Positions 36,367 to 45,058 of a stretch of DNA of 64,000 nucleotides are shown in pieces. Position numbers and translations under genes: made by a program. The stretch is from Abyssibacter profundi (GTDB lineage Bacteria > Pseudomonadota > Gammaproteobacteria > Nevskiales > OUC007). The stretch covers positions 1-64,000 of the forward strand of contig NZ_QEQK01000010.1 in NCBI RefSeq assembly GCF_003151135.1, in the 5' to 3' direction. The notes under the pieces are model-generated. The model was not told the origin of the DNA, did no database searches, and saw only the letters and a program-made list of their open reading frames with translations. Within the stretch, counting starts at the first letter, position 1, and every line of letters starts with the position of its first letter.

Positions 36367-37173
36367 TCAATCTCCCAGGGTGCGATTCAGGGCACGCGGC
36401 GCAAAAAGCAGCACCAGAACGACAGGCAGGGTGAGCAACATCGATGCCGCCATCAGCACGGACCAGTTACTCGCACCCAGCAATTCCAGGGCATAGAGCA
36501 TGAGCGGGGCGGTTTGGGACTGTTCGCGATGCAGGTACAGCAGCGGGTCGGTGAAGCTGGCCCAGCACCAGGCGGTTGCGAGCAAGGCGGTGGCTGTCAG
36601 CGCCGGCCGCGTCTGCGGCACGACCACCCGCCACCAGATTCGCCACCAGCCGGCGCCTTCCAGTCGCGCCGCTTCAAGCTGCGACAGGGGCACGGACCGG
36701 GCGGCCGCAAAACACAACAAGACCAACAACGGGTGCCCCCCCATGAGCGCTGGCGCCCACAGCGGCGCCCAACTCCCCCCCAGGCCCAACCATTGAAACA
36801 GCAGAAATCGCGGTAACCAGATGGCGGCGTAGGGGATGGACGCTGCGCCCACAAGCAGCGCCAAGGCCAGCAGCTGGCCGCGGGGTGTCATCAGCCGTAA
36901 CCCCAGCCCGGCCAGACTGGCCGTGGCCACAGCCAGGGGAAGGAAGACCAGCAACACGAGCAGGGAATTGAGCAGGCCGCGCGCCATGGGCACCAGCTCG
37001 AACACGGCCGCGTAGGCCGCCAGCGAGGGTGATTCGGGCCACAGTGCCCCAGGCACGGGGGCCGATCCGGGCGGCTGCAAGGCAGCGACCGCCAAGAGCG
37101 CGACCGGCGCCGCAAAGGCCAGTGCGATCACCATCAGCAAGACCGATCGCAGCCACGCGCCGACCCGAAACAT
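36367..37173 (-). CDS. Sugar-type ABC transporter permease (MalG/UgpE family)
   Basis: 268 residues, about six membrane helices, with the EAA-like loop LEAARLEGAGWWRIWWRVVVPQTRPAL. First gene of the importer operon. The order permease, binding protein, ATPase, permease differs from the usual binding protein first. Possible cargo: alginate-derived or compatible-solute sugars, but nothing in the sequence shows which. Confidence 0.88.
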   Translation of the reverse strand: MFRVGAWLRSVLLMVIALAFAAPVALLAVAALQPPGSAPVPGALWPESPSLAAYAAVFELVPMARGLLNSLLVLLVFLPLAVATASLAGLGLRLMTPRGQLLALALLVGAASIPYAAIWLPRFLLFQWLGLGGSWAPLWAPALMGGHPLLVLLCFAAARSVPLSQLEAARLEGAGWWRIWWRVVVPQTRPALTATALLATAWCWASFTDPLLYLHREQSQTAPLMLYALELLGASNWSVLMAASMLLTLPVVLVLLFAPRALNRTLGD

Positions 37174-37240
37174 AGGGGAGCCCCCGCAAGATGAGCGGCG
37201 GATTATCCTCGAAACGGCCGTAGGCGGCAGGGCTGTCTCG

Positions 37241-38098
37241 TCAGGCTGCGCTCAGAGCCTCTGCCCCATGTTCCTGCATCCAGGCCACGATGTCCGTCAT
37301 CTGCAGAGCTTCCTGGGCCGCCAGCGTGGCTGCGCTCAGCGTTTGCTCATCCACCGCCGCTCCGTGCCCGATTCGCTGGGCGCAGACCTGACGCGCAATC
37401 CGCACCAGCCCCCATGCTCCCCACCCCGCCGTTGCGGGCCGCAGGCAATTCAGCGCCGTTTCGTAGACGGCCGTGCCGAGATGCCAGCGCTTGGCCAGCA
37501 CGCCGCCTAACGCGCTGGCGTGATGCCGCGCCGCCACGTAGTAGTCGGAGGCCGACCCGATATTCACCAGCGCTGGCGCCGCACTGAGCAACGGCACCAT
37601 CCCCACGTTGTGAAACAGGCCGATCGTGAATGCCGTGTCGGCATCCTCCAGACCAATTTCTGCGCAACTGACTTGCCGTAGCAGCGTGGCCACCTGGGCG
37701 GCCAACGCCCACTCCTTGCTGAGCAGGCCTGCCAGCGCCGGGTGTCGAGGCTGAAAAGCCGCCTGCATCGCCTGGTGCATGACGCGATCCCGTGTCGCCT
37801 GCGCGCCCAGCCGGGTCACCGCATCCCGTACCGAAGTCACCTCGTTGACGCCGCGCGTCGCTGCGGTGTTGGCAGCCGCCATCACCGTAGCGGCTGCCGA
37901 TACGTCGGACTCGACGACATCGACAATGTCAGCCAGGGAGAAATCCTCCGACTGAATCACCTTGAGCAGGCGCATCACCACCTGCGGGGGCGCCGGCAAC
38001 GACTGCTGCGTGGCAAGCCGAATCACGGATTCCTGGGTGATGGTTTCGATCACGAATGCTGCCGTCGGGTCAGAGAGACGTCTGTTTAACGGCCGCAT
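37241..38098 (-). CDS. HDOD-domain protein
   Basis: About 285 residues from an ATG at 38098. The HDOD core shows SLPAPPQVVMRLLKVIQSED, IVDVVESDVSAAATVMAAAN and GLFHNVGMVPLL; the metal-binding HD pair is absent (FHNVG), as in other HDOD proteins. Such domains act in signalling and surface behaviour. Start not firm: no clear ribosome site, and the frame is open to 38227, overlapping the divergent gene. Confidence 0.75.
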   Translation of the reverse strand: MRPLNRRLSDPTAAFVIETITQESVIRLATQQSLPAPPQVVMRLLKVIQSEDFSLADIVDVVESDVSAAATVMAAANTAATRGVNEVTSVRDAVTRLGAQATRDRVMHQAMQAAFQPRHPALAGLLSKEWALAAQVATLLRQVSCAEIGLEDADTAFTIGLFHNVGMVPLLSAAPALVNIGSASDYYVAARHHASALGGVLAKRWHLGTAVYETALNCLRPATAGWGAWGLVRIARQVCAQRIGHGAAVDEQTLSAATLAAQEALQMTDIVAWMQEHGAEALSAA

Positions 38099-38199
38099 CC
38101 CGGGTGGCTTGAGACCCTCTTGCTCGTAATTTCTACGATGTTCAACACATCCTCCGCCGCCCACGGTGGACGGTCGCCCCCTGTGCGCGAGACCTGACC

Positions 38200-39942
38200 A
38201 TGCGGACACCAGATTCGGCCCAGCCACCCGGCATCGTCGCCCTGCCTACAACGGTGGAAGCGCTTCGAGACAACATGCCGCCCGAGCGTCTGCGCCAGGC
38301 GGTCAATCTGGCGCTGGACAACATCCGCGATGGCGTCGTCATGGTCGACACCAGCGGCAAGGTCCTGCTGTGGAACACGGTGGCTGAGCGGCTGCTTGGC
38401 CGCGGCCCGGTCATCACATCCCCGGAACACTGGGCGGAGCTCTACGGCGTTTATCACCTCGACGGCGTCACGCTTTACGCCCCCGATGAACTGCCACTGG
38501 CTCGGGCCATGGCGGGCGAAGAAGTCGTCAACTACGAGCTGCTGCTGCGACCGGGCAACGGCAGTGAGTCCCGCCTACTCCGTGGCCGCGCCACGCCGCT
38601 GTACGACGGCGAGCAGCAGGTGGGGGCAATCACCGCATTTCACGATGCCACCGAATACGATGAACTGCTGCGACGGGTGCGCTATCGCTCCCTGCATGAC
38701 CATAAGACCGGCGCGCAGAACGGTGCCAGCATCTGTGAAACCATCGATGCGATGCTTGGCGAACTGGAGGGGCAGGACGGCAGCGGCTTTGGCGTGCTGT
38801 TGCTCAACCTCGACCGCTTTGGCCTGACCAACAGCGTCATGGGCCGGGCCGGGGCCGATGGCGTGCTGCGCCGGGTCGCCAGGCTCCTAATGCAACGCGA
38901 CCAAACGATTGCGGTAGGCCGACTCTGCGCCGACGAATTCGTACTCATCACGGCAGCGGCGGACCTCGGTCAGGTCCAGCGCGAAGCCAATCAAATCATT
39001 TTTGCCCTGCGCTCGCTCGAGCTGACACCTGCCCACGTGGGGTATCAGCTCACGGCCAGCGTAGGCGCCAGCTGGTTGGGAGCCGGCGCCGTCAGCAGCG
39101 CTGACGAACTGCTGGCACATCTCACCCATGCGGTGGAGGACGCCAAGGCCGACGGTCGCAACCGGTCGGTCCCCATCGAGCTCGGTGCGGCCAGCCCGCC
39201 CCATCTGCACGGTGGCCGCGTCAACGACATCATCCGCGCGCTGGACGAGGACCGAATCTGCCTGTTTGCCGAGCCGATTGTCCGCGAAGGCGGCGGCATC
39301 GCCGCACTGGAAATCCTGACCCGCCTGCGTGACGACCAGGGCGATCTCAGCCTGCCAAGACATTTCCTGCAAACAGCGGAACGCTTTGGTCTTATCGCAC
39401 AGATTGACATCCGCAACCTGTCCAGCCTGCTGCGCTGGATGCGCCAGCGCGTCGACAATCGACAGACGCTGCCTCGCATGCACATCAACCTGTCGTCGCA
39501 GACCCTGATCGCATCTGAGCACTTTCGCGATTGGATGAGCCTGCTCATCGAACACGTTCGCCTAGCCCAGCAGATCACCGTCGAAGTCACCGAAACATTC
39601 GCCATGCGAAACCCCGCCGAAAGCGCGATGCTGCTGCAACAGATCCGCGAACTCGGCTGCCGCGTCGCCCTGGATGATTTCGGCGCCGGCTACAGCTCGC
39701 TGTCACAACTCAAATTATTGCCACTCGATTATCTGAAGATCGATGGCTCCCTGGTGCGAAATGTGCTGGACGATCCGCAGGATCGCGCCATCCTCGACAC
39801 CGTCATCCGGCTGGGCAAAGCACTCGACCTGCCGCTCATTGCCGAACATGCAGCCACCACGGCCCATGTCGACGCCTTGTTCGCGATGGGGGTGGACTTC
39901 GTCCAGGGATACGGCGCAGATCGCGGCGCGCCGCTCGATTAA
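38200..39942 (+). CDS. PAS-GGDEF-EAL protein, probable c-di-GMP phosphodiesterase
   Basis: 580 residues without membrane segments. PAS at about 25-140 (NIRDGVVMVDTSGKVLLWN), GGDEF at 165-310 with the site reading LCADEF, so no cyclase activity is expected, and EAL at 335-575. The EAL keeps metal and catalytic positions: LEILTRL (Glu), MHINLSSQTL, VTVEVTETFA-type Glu, LDDFGAGYSSL, YLKIDGSLV and IAEHAAT with the first Glu; the following VQGY is present. It is therefore a likely phosphodiesterase, with a changed loop (AEHAAT in place of AEGVET). Confidence 0.87.
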   Translation: MRTPDSAQPPGIVALPTTVEALRDNMPPERLRQAVNLALDNIRDGVVMVDTSGKVLLWNTVAERLLGRGPVITSPEHWAELYGVYHLDGVTLYAPDELPLARAMAGEEVVNYELLLRPGNGSESRLLRGRATPLYDGEQQVGAITAFHDATEYDELLRRVRYRSLHDHKTGAQNGASICETIDAMLGELEGQDGSGFGVLLLNLDRFGLTNSVMGRAGADGVLRRVARLLMQRDQTIAVGRLCADEFVLITAAADLGQVQREANQIIFALRSLELTPAHVGYQLTASVGASWLGAGAVSSADELLAHLTHAVEDAKADGRNRSVPIELGAASPPHLHGGRVNDIIRALDEDRICLFAEPIVREGGGIAALEILTRLRDDQGDLSLPRHFLQTAERFGLIAQIDIRNLSSLLRWMRQRVDNRQTLPRMHINLSSQTLIASEHFRDWMSLLIEHVRLAQQITVEVTETFAMRNPAESAMLLQQIRELGCRVALDDFGAGYSSLSQLKLLPLDYLKIDGSLVRNVLDDPQDRAILDTVIRLGKALDLPLIAEHAATTAHVDALFAMGVDFVQGYGADRGAPLD

Positions 39943-39960
39943 GATAGCCGGCCGCAGTTA

Positions 39961-41058
39961 TTAGACCAGGGCCAGACCCGACAGCGCCGCGACGGCCCAA
40001 CGGGCCAATCCCGCCAGACGCTGCAACCAGGGCGACCGCGGCCCCAGCGCCACCGACCAGGCGCAGGCGCTGCAATGCACCAGCGCCAAAGGCAACAACG
40101 ACCAACCGCCAAACGCCGTTGTCCCGACCAGGCCCAGTACGGCCAAACCGCTCCCCACCAGCGCGGCGGTTCGCAAGCGCAGGGCCCCCGTCGCCAAGGG
40201 GTTGGCGTACCGGCCGGTGTTCGCTCGCAGCTCTCGGTGAGGTTGTGCGTACCAGAGTCCCGCGACCACACGGCCAGCCAGGCCCAGTGACCAGTAGGCG
40301 GCCACAGCCAACCACTGGCTCGCCGACAGTCCACCCGCGACAAAACCGCTGAATGCCCAGACGCTTGCGATGAGGATGAGTTCCGCCACCCACTGCCGTG
40401 GGCGCAGCAGACGCCGCCAGGGGCGCCATCGCGCGAACCCGGCCGGCGGCGCAGACAAATGGAGTGCGGAGACTCCCTGCTGCCCGGCCAGGCGTCGGAC
40501 CGCGCGACGCAGCAACCCGCCCAGACCGACGGTGTGAATGTGACCGGCCAGCGCCCAGACCCGCAGATCCGACCGCGAATCGCCGACATAGTCGAACCCG
40601 CGCTCGCCAAAGCGCTGCGCCAGCCACTGCGCCTTGTGCTCGCCTTTCAGGTTGATGTCGGGCGTCGAGCCATGATGATCCGCCACGCCCCCCAAATGGT
40701 CCGCGATCGCCGCCACCAGTGAGGCGTCGGCAGCCGACACCAGATGCACCGACCGGCCCTGCTCACGGGCATCTGCCATGCAGGCCTGCACGTCGCGATT
40801 GTAGGGCAGCACACGCACGTCCAGTCGACTGGCCTGAGCCAGCTGCGCCTTGAGCGCGGCCTGACCCTGACGCAGCCTGCGAAACGCGAGCAGCGTTTGC
40901 AGCGGCTGCCGTCGCAGGCCCTCGATGAGCGTCTCGTCGAAGAGATCGCTGCGCAGCAGCGAGTGATCGATGTCGACAACCAGCGGCCTGGGTGGCGTCG
41001 GGCCCAATGGCTGGACAGGTGCGGCGGGCTCGGTCACGGACGCAACGCTTGCTGGCAC
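39961..41058 (-). CDS. HAD phosphatase fused to a degenerate UbiA-like membrane domain
   Basis: 365 residues from a GTG. The N-terminal 215 residues are a HAD fold: PLVVDIDHSLLRSDLF (nucleophile Asp), VHLVSAADASLVAA, GEHKAQWLAQRFG and YVGDSRSDLRVWA. The C-terminal 140 residues resemble HAD-fused UbiA prenyltransferases, starting PWRRLLRPRQWVAELILIAS, with four or five hydrophobic segments. The Asp-rich prenyl-diphosphate motif expected at about RANTGRYANPLATG has lost its aspartates and the domain is short. Possibly the HAD part works on lipid-linked substrates while the membrane part only anchors it. Confidence 0.75.
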   Translation of the reverse strand: MPASVASVTEPAAPVQPLGPTPPRPLVVDIDHSLLRSDLFDETLIEGLRRQPLQTLLAFRRLRQGQAALKAQLAQASRLDVRVLPYNRDVQACMADAREQGRSVHLVSAADASLVAAIADHLGGVADHHGSTPDINLKGEHKAQWLAQRFGERGFDYVGDSRSDLRVWALAGHIHTVGLGGLLRRAVRRLAGQQGVSALHLSAPPAGFARWRPWRRLLRPRQWVAELILIASVWAFSGFVAGGLSASQWLAVAAYWSLGLAGRVVAGLWYAQPHRELRANTGRYANPLATGALRLRTAALVGSGLAVLGLVGTTAFGGWSLLPLALVHCSACAWSVALGPRSPWLQRLAGLARWAVAALSGLALV

Positions 41059-41220
41059 CGGAGTCGCATCATCGACAGCACGAAGGTAGCGACGGATACG
41101 CCCCGGCGGGCGGTTGCCCGCACTGCAGCCGGCCCCGGCGTGCGGAGCAGGCTTTGATCATTCCAGAGGAACGGGGAAGTACGCCGCCGTCTCGGTGGCC
41201 GTGATTCAATCCGCGTGTCC

Positions 41221-42183
41221 CTAGGGCGTCAGACGCCCAGCGCGACGCCGCGACGCCACCAATGCCGGCGCGGTCTCGGCGGCAGCCAACGCGCGCAGTA
41301 GCACCATGTAGTCGTCGGCCAACGGCGTGCCATCAGCAACGACCGGACCGGCTGCCAAGACATTCAGCATCTGCTGCACCCAGCGCTGCGACGCCGCCTC
41401 TGAGCGGTCATCCAACAGCTGATCCAACACGCTACCCGAACCCGCGAGCAGGGTCAGGTCCGTCACCGAAAAGCGGGCGTCTCCGGTTTGATCAAAGGCG
41501 TCCAGGTCGGACAGCGCAGCGGGCTGCGGACGCAGGACGGTGCAGGCAGGGACCAGTCCGGTAGCCGTACAGCGCGGAACAGGCACGCCGGCCGCGCGCG
41601 GCGCTTCGGTAATAGCCAGCAGCAGTTCAACGGTCGACAGGGCGCAGCCCATGAATTCGAAATTCACATCGCCCTGGTACTGACAGGCCCGCCGCATGAT
41701 GGCGGCTTCATTGGGATAACCCGCCAGTTCGGCTCCGTCGGCCAACGTATGCATGCTCGTGCGCAGTGCAATCCAGAACGGATCATTCACCAGATGTTCG
41801 GCACAGTGATAGCTGCCGAACTCATTGGGCACACCGGTCAGGCTGGGATCACGCTCGCAGTTCGCATAATCGCGTGCGGCCTCATCTTCACCCAAGGTGG
41901 TGTAAACCGTCCCGACCACTTCGTGCTCACGGAACAGCATGAAGCTGGCAGCGTGCAGCGCGGTGACCTCAACGCACTGCAACCACTTTTTGGGGTCCGT
42001 GCAGTTCTTGCGTATCTCGCTGGCAGATTGCGGGTAACCGGCCGTGTCCAGCACATCGGCCAGCAGCAAGGCCGCATCGACCAGCGCCTGTTCATGCGGA
42101 AACACCTGTGCCTGCGCGGGTGCAGATGCCCCGGCCAGCAGACCCAGCGCCAATACGAGCTTCAAGGTGATTCGTTGCAACAT
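41221..42183 (-). CDS. Secreted Cys-rich protein with an internal repeat, downstream of algA
   Basis: 320 residues from the ATG at 42183. Signal peptide LVLALGLLAGASAPAQA. The mature part has eight cysteines and two related segments: LADVLDTAGYPQSASEIRKNC and LADGAELAGYPNEAAIMRRAC, each followed by a second Cys, which suggests an internal duplication with paired disulfides. The C-terminal third is Ala/Leu-rich helical. Family not recognised. It follows algA on the same strand after 126 bp, so it may be an extra member of the alginate operon. A 7-bp palindrome overlaps the stop codon. Confidence 0.6.
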   Translation of the reverse strand: MLQRITLKLVLALGLLAGASAPAQAQVFPHEQALVDAALLLADVLDTAGYPQSASEIRKNCTDPKKWLQCVEVTALHAASFMLFREHEVVGTVYTTLGEDEAARDYANCERDPSLTGVPNEFGSYHCAEHLVNDPFWIALRTSMHTLADGAELAGYPNEAAIMRRACQYQGDVNFEFMGCALSTVELLLAITEAPRAAGVPVPRCTATGLVPACTVLRPQPAALSDLDAFDQTGDARFSVTDLTLLAGSGSVLDQLLDDRSEAASQRWVQQMLNVLAAGPVVADGTPLADDYMVLLRALAAAETAPALVASRRRAGRLTP

Positions 42184-42309
42184 CCTGCACCCGGTCGATG
42201 AACGACCTTCCCCAGTCGATTTCACAAGAATATCACCTGCGCCCGGTCCGGCCAGTGCCGGCCGGCGGATGCGGTTGAAGCACCCGCCGGGCGGACACCG
42301 GCAAAGCGG

Positions 42310-43845
42310 TTAGACCGTCGCCGCCGCGGGCGTCTGCGATGGCGATGCCGGGCCTGATGCCGCCGCCTCGGGCTCGGAAGTCTCCGAGCGCCCGTAGACG
42401 TCGTCGAATCGAACGATATCGTCCTCGCCCAGATAGGCGCCGGACTGCACCTCAATCAGATCCAGCGGGATGTTCCCGGGGTTCTCCAGACGGTGCGTCG
42501 TGCCGATGGGAATAAAGGTGGATTCGTTCTCCGACAGCATGAAGCGTTCGCCGCCGCGTTCAACCACAGCGGTCCCCTGGACAATGACCCAATGTTCGGC
42601 CCGGTGGTGGTGCATTTGCAGGCTGAGCTTGGCGCCGGGCTTCACCGAGATGCGCTTGGTCTGGAAGCGACTGCCGTAGGCTATCGACTCGTAGAAGCCC
42701 CACGGACGATAGACGCGCTGTAGGTGCTCGGCCTCTTCCCGACCGAGCGATTCCAGCTGCTTGACCAGCGTCTTGACCGATTGGGCATCCTGCTTGTGCG
42801 CGACCAGAATCGCATCGGCGGTTTCGACGACGATGAGATCACTGACGCCCGACAAGGCTACCAGTCGCTTGCTGGAATGCACGATGTTGTCCTGCGCGTT
42901 CTGCAACAGCACATCGCCTTGCGTCCGATTCCCGGCATCGTCAGCGGCCGGAAGCCGATCCAGATACGTCCACGACCCTACGTCATCCCAGCCCGCGTCC
43001 ATGGGCATTAACGCGATCCGATCCGTGCGCTCCAGCACCGCATAGTCGATAGAGATCGACCGGCAGCCACGAAACGCCACCGTATCCAGGCACAGCATGC
43101 GACCGTCGACCTCGGCGCCGATCAGGGCATGACGTGCGTTCTGCATCAGGTCGGGCTCCAGCGCCTCCAAATCTTCCAACATGCGATCGGCGCGGAACAG
43201 GAACATGCCGGCATTCCAAAACGTGTCCTGGTCAGCCACGTAGTTTTCGGCGATCTCGGCATCCGGCTTCTCGACAAAAGCGTCCACGGTGCGGACGGCC
43301 CGACCATTGGCCGGCAGGCAGCGCACGTAGCCGTAGCCAGTTTCCGGTCGGGTTGGCTGAATGCCAAAGGTCACCAGTTCGCCAGCCTCGGCCACGTCGG
43401 CCGCCGCGTTCACGGCGGCAACGAAGGCCTCGGTATCGTCGATGGCATGATCCGCCGGCATGACCAACGCCATGGCATCAGGTCCGTAGCGGTTGGCAAC
43501 CTGCTGGGCGGCGATCGCCACCGCGGGCGCGGTATCTCGGCCCGCTGGCTCCAGCACGATGCAGTCCGGCTCATGATCGATTTCGGCCAGCTGCTCGTCG
43601 ATTAGGAATCGATGTGATGCACTGCCCACAATCATAGGCGGGGCGACGCGGGCAATGGCTGCCGAACGCAGCACCGTTTGCTGAAACAAGGAGCGGCGCT
43701 GCCCGCCCAGCGCCAGAAACTGCTTGGGCTTCTGGCGACGGGACAAGGGCCAGAGCCGGGTTCCGGAACCGCCTGCGAGAATAACCGGAACCACAATGCG
43801 TCCCGGTGTGCGAGCGGGGTGCTCAGAGGTATAGGGGTCTTCCAT
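42310..43845 (-). CDS. algA: Mannose-6-phosphate isomerase / mannose-1-phosphate guanylyltransferase AlgA
   Basis: 511 residues, bifunctional type II enzyme. N-terminal guanylyltransferase: VILAGGSGTRLWPLSR, KPKQFLAL, then VDAFVEKPD. C-terminal cupin isomerase: YRPWGFYESI, LSLQMHHHRAEHWVIVQGTA, and PIGTTHRLENPG. Makes GDP-mannose from fructose-6-phosphate via two of the three steps for alginate precursor. Last canonical gene of the alginate operon. A 15-residue N-terminal extension precedes the core. Confidence 0.92.
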   Translation of the reverse strand: MEDPYTSEHPARTPGRIVVPVILAGGSGTRLWPLSRRQKPKQFLALGGQRRSLFQQTVLRSAAIARVAPPMIVGSASHRFLIDEQLAEIDHEPDCIVLEPAGRDTAPAVAIAAQQVANRYGPDAMALVMPADHAIDDTEAFVAAVNAAADVAEAGELVTFGIQPTRPETGYGYVRCLPANGRAVRTVDAFVEKPDAEIAENYVADQDTFWNAGMFLFRADRMLEDLEALEPDLMQNARHALIGAEVDGRMLCLDTVAFRGCRSISIDYAVLERTDRIALMPMDAGWDDVGSWTYLDRLPAADDAGNRTQGDVLLQNAQDNIVHSSKRLVALSGVSDLIVVETADAILVAHKQDAQSVKTLVKQLESLGREEAEHLQRVYRPWGFYESIAYGSRFQTKRISVKPGAKLSLQMHHHRAEHWVIVQGTAVVERGGERFMLSENESTFIPIGTTHRLENPGNIPLDLIEVQSGAYLGEDDIVRFDDVYGRSETSEPEAAASGPASPSQTPAAATV

Positions 43846-43886
43846 GATCGTGCTCTCCTGAAAGGTGAGACAAAGCGTTCGAACCG

Positions 43887-45047
43887 TCAGGTCGCCTGAG
43901 GCGGGCCGAACAAAGCGGTCAGATCACCGCCGACGCGGTAGTTGTTCAACGGCCGGTACGCCTCGAGACGCTTACGCATCTCCCCGGTGCAAGCTTCCAG
44001 GGCGCAATACGGCTCCAGCCAGGTGAACTTCGACGGCTTGAAATCCTTGAGTTGCTGATCGGCACCCGCCTTACGGGCAAAGCGCTCGGGGTTGCCCAGA
44101 CCCGCCATGACACGATTGGCCAGTCGGGTCAGCGCGTGGTTGCCTCGGGATTCCAGGTCCAGGCCATTGGCCTGTCCGAATGCCGCCATCATCGCCAACG
44201 GTGGCAGCGCGTAGTTGTGATAGAACAGCGCGCGCGTCTTGCGACGCAGTTCGTTGTTCAGATAGCCCTCGTCCGTAATCTGCTGGGCCGCACGGTCGTA
44301 CTGTGCCACCGCCCAGTCGAACAGCGATCGGTCATCACGGACCACCGCAACAGCCATGACCGACCACGCCGCCCAATACTCGTGATTGTTGAACTTGCGT
44401 TGCGGCACATTGCTCCAGTCGGCGATGACCAGCGTGGCCAGTTCGGCCAGCCAGTCCTCAATTTCTGCTGCCTGGTCCGGGTAGGGCTTGAGCGGATCAC
44501 TGACGGACAGCTTCAGGCGCAGGTAGGCCGCCGCGACACTGCCCAGCGCCCATTTGCGGACCGACTTGCCGGTGTGAGTCGTCACCTCGCCGGTCAGCCC
44601 ACCCAGGCGGGCCCATTCCAGCATCCAGTCCAGCGCACAACCCACGGCCTGGGGATCCCCCGTGTCGAGATACGCCTCGACCAGGCGGCTGATTCCACGC
44701 TCCAGGTCGCGAATGCCATCGACCTGCTCCCGGTACCTGGCCTCGGCCTGCTTGTTCAGATCGTCGCGGGCGGAATCGGATCCCTGGTACTTGCTAGGAA
44801 AGTCGAGTGGCCCGGTATGTGGCGTGCTCATCTCGGGGCAGCCCTCAAAGCGCGCCTTGCTGGCTGCAGCGGCATAGAACCCGGCAGGCGCCTGCAGTCG
44901 TTGTGCCGGTTGGTCGTCGATGGTGGCCTGCACCTGCGCTGTGTTGCCGTTGGGGCCGGACGGTGTGGCACAACCGGCCAGGAGTAGCAGGCCGGCCACA
45001 GGCGCAACCAGAATCTGGTTTCGGAAAAGGTCTGGTGTTCGGGTCAT
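43887..45047 (-). CDS. algL: Alginate lyase AlgL, predicted lipoprotein
   Basis: 386 residues. Family PL5: substrate-site PSKYQGSD (Lys), catalytic RKFNNHEYWAAW (Asn-His) and RRKTRALFYHNYALPPL (Arg/Tyr) agree with known AlgL. Cleaves polymannuronate in the periplasm and clears mis-exported polymer. The N terminus reads VAGLLLLAGCATP, a lipobox, so unlike the soluble Pseudomonas AlgL it is probably lipid-anchored. Lies between algX and algA. Confidence 0.9.
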   Translation of the reverse strand: MTRTPDLFRNQILVAPVAGLLLLAGCATPSGPNGNTAQVQATIDDQPAQRLQAPAGFYAAAASKARFEGCPEMSTPHTGPLDFPSKYQGSDSARDDLNKQAEARYREQVDGIRDLERGISRLVEAYLDTGDPQAVGCALDWMLEWARLGGLTGEVTTHTGKSVRKWALGSVAAAYLRLKLSVSDPLKPYPDQAAEIEDWLAELATLVIADWSNVPQRKFNNHEYWAAWSVMAVAVVRDDRSLFDWAVAQYDRAAQQITDEGYLNNELRRKTRALFYHNYALPPLAMMAAFGQANGLDLESRGNHALTRLANRVMAGLGNPERFARKAGADQQLKDFKPSKFTWLEPYCALEACTGEMRKRLEAYRPLNNYRVGGDLTALFGPPQAT

Positions 45048-45058
45048 GGTGTCCTCCG

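Noticed and set aside
35443-36816. 457-codon plus-strand frame opposite the solute-binding protein
   Set aside because: Shadow of high-GC coding; Gln/Arg/His-rich with no fold features.
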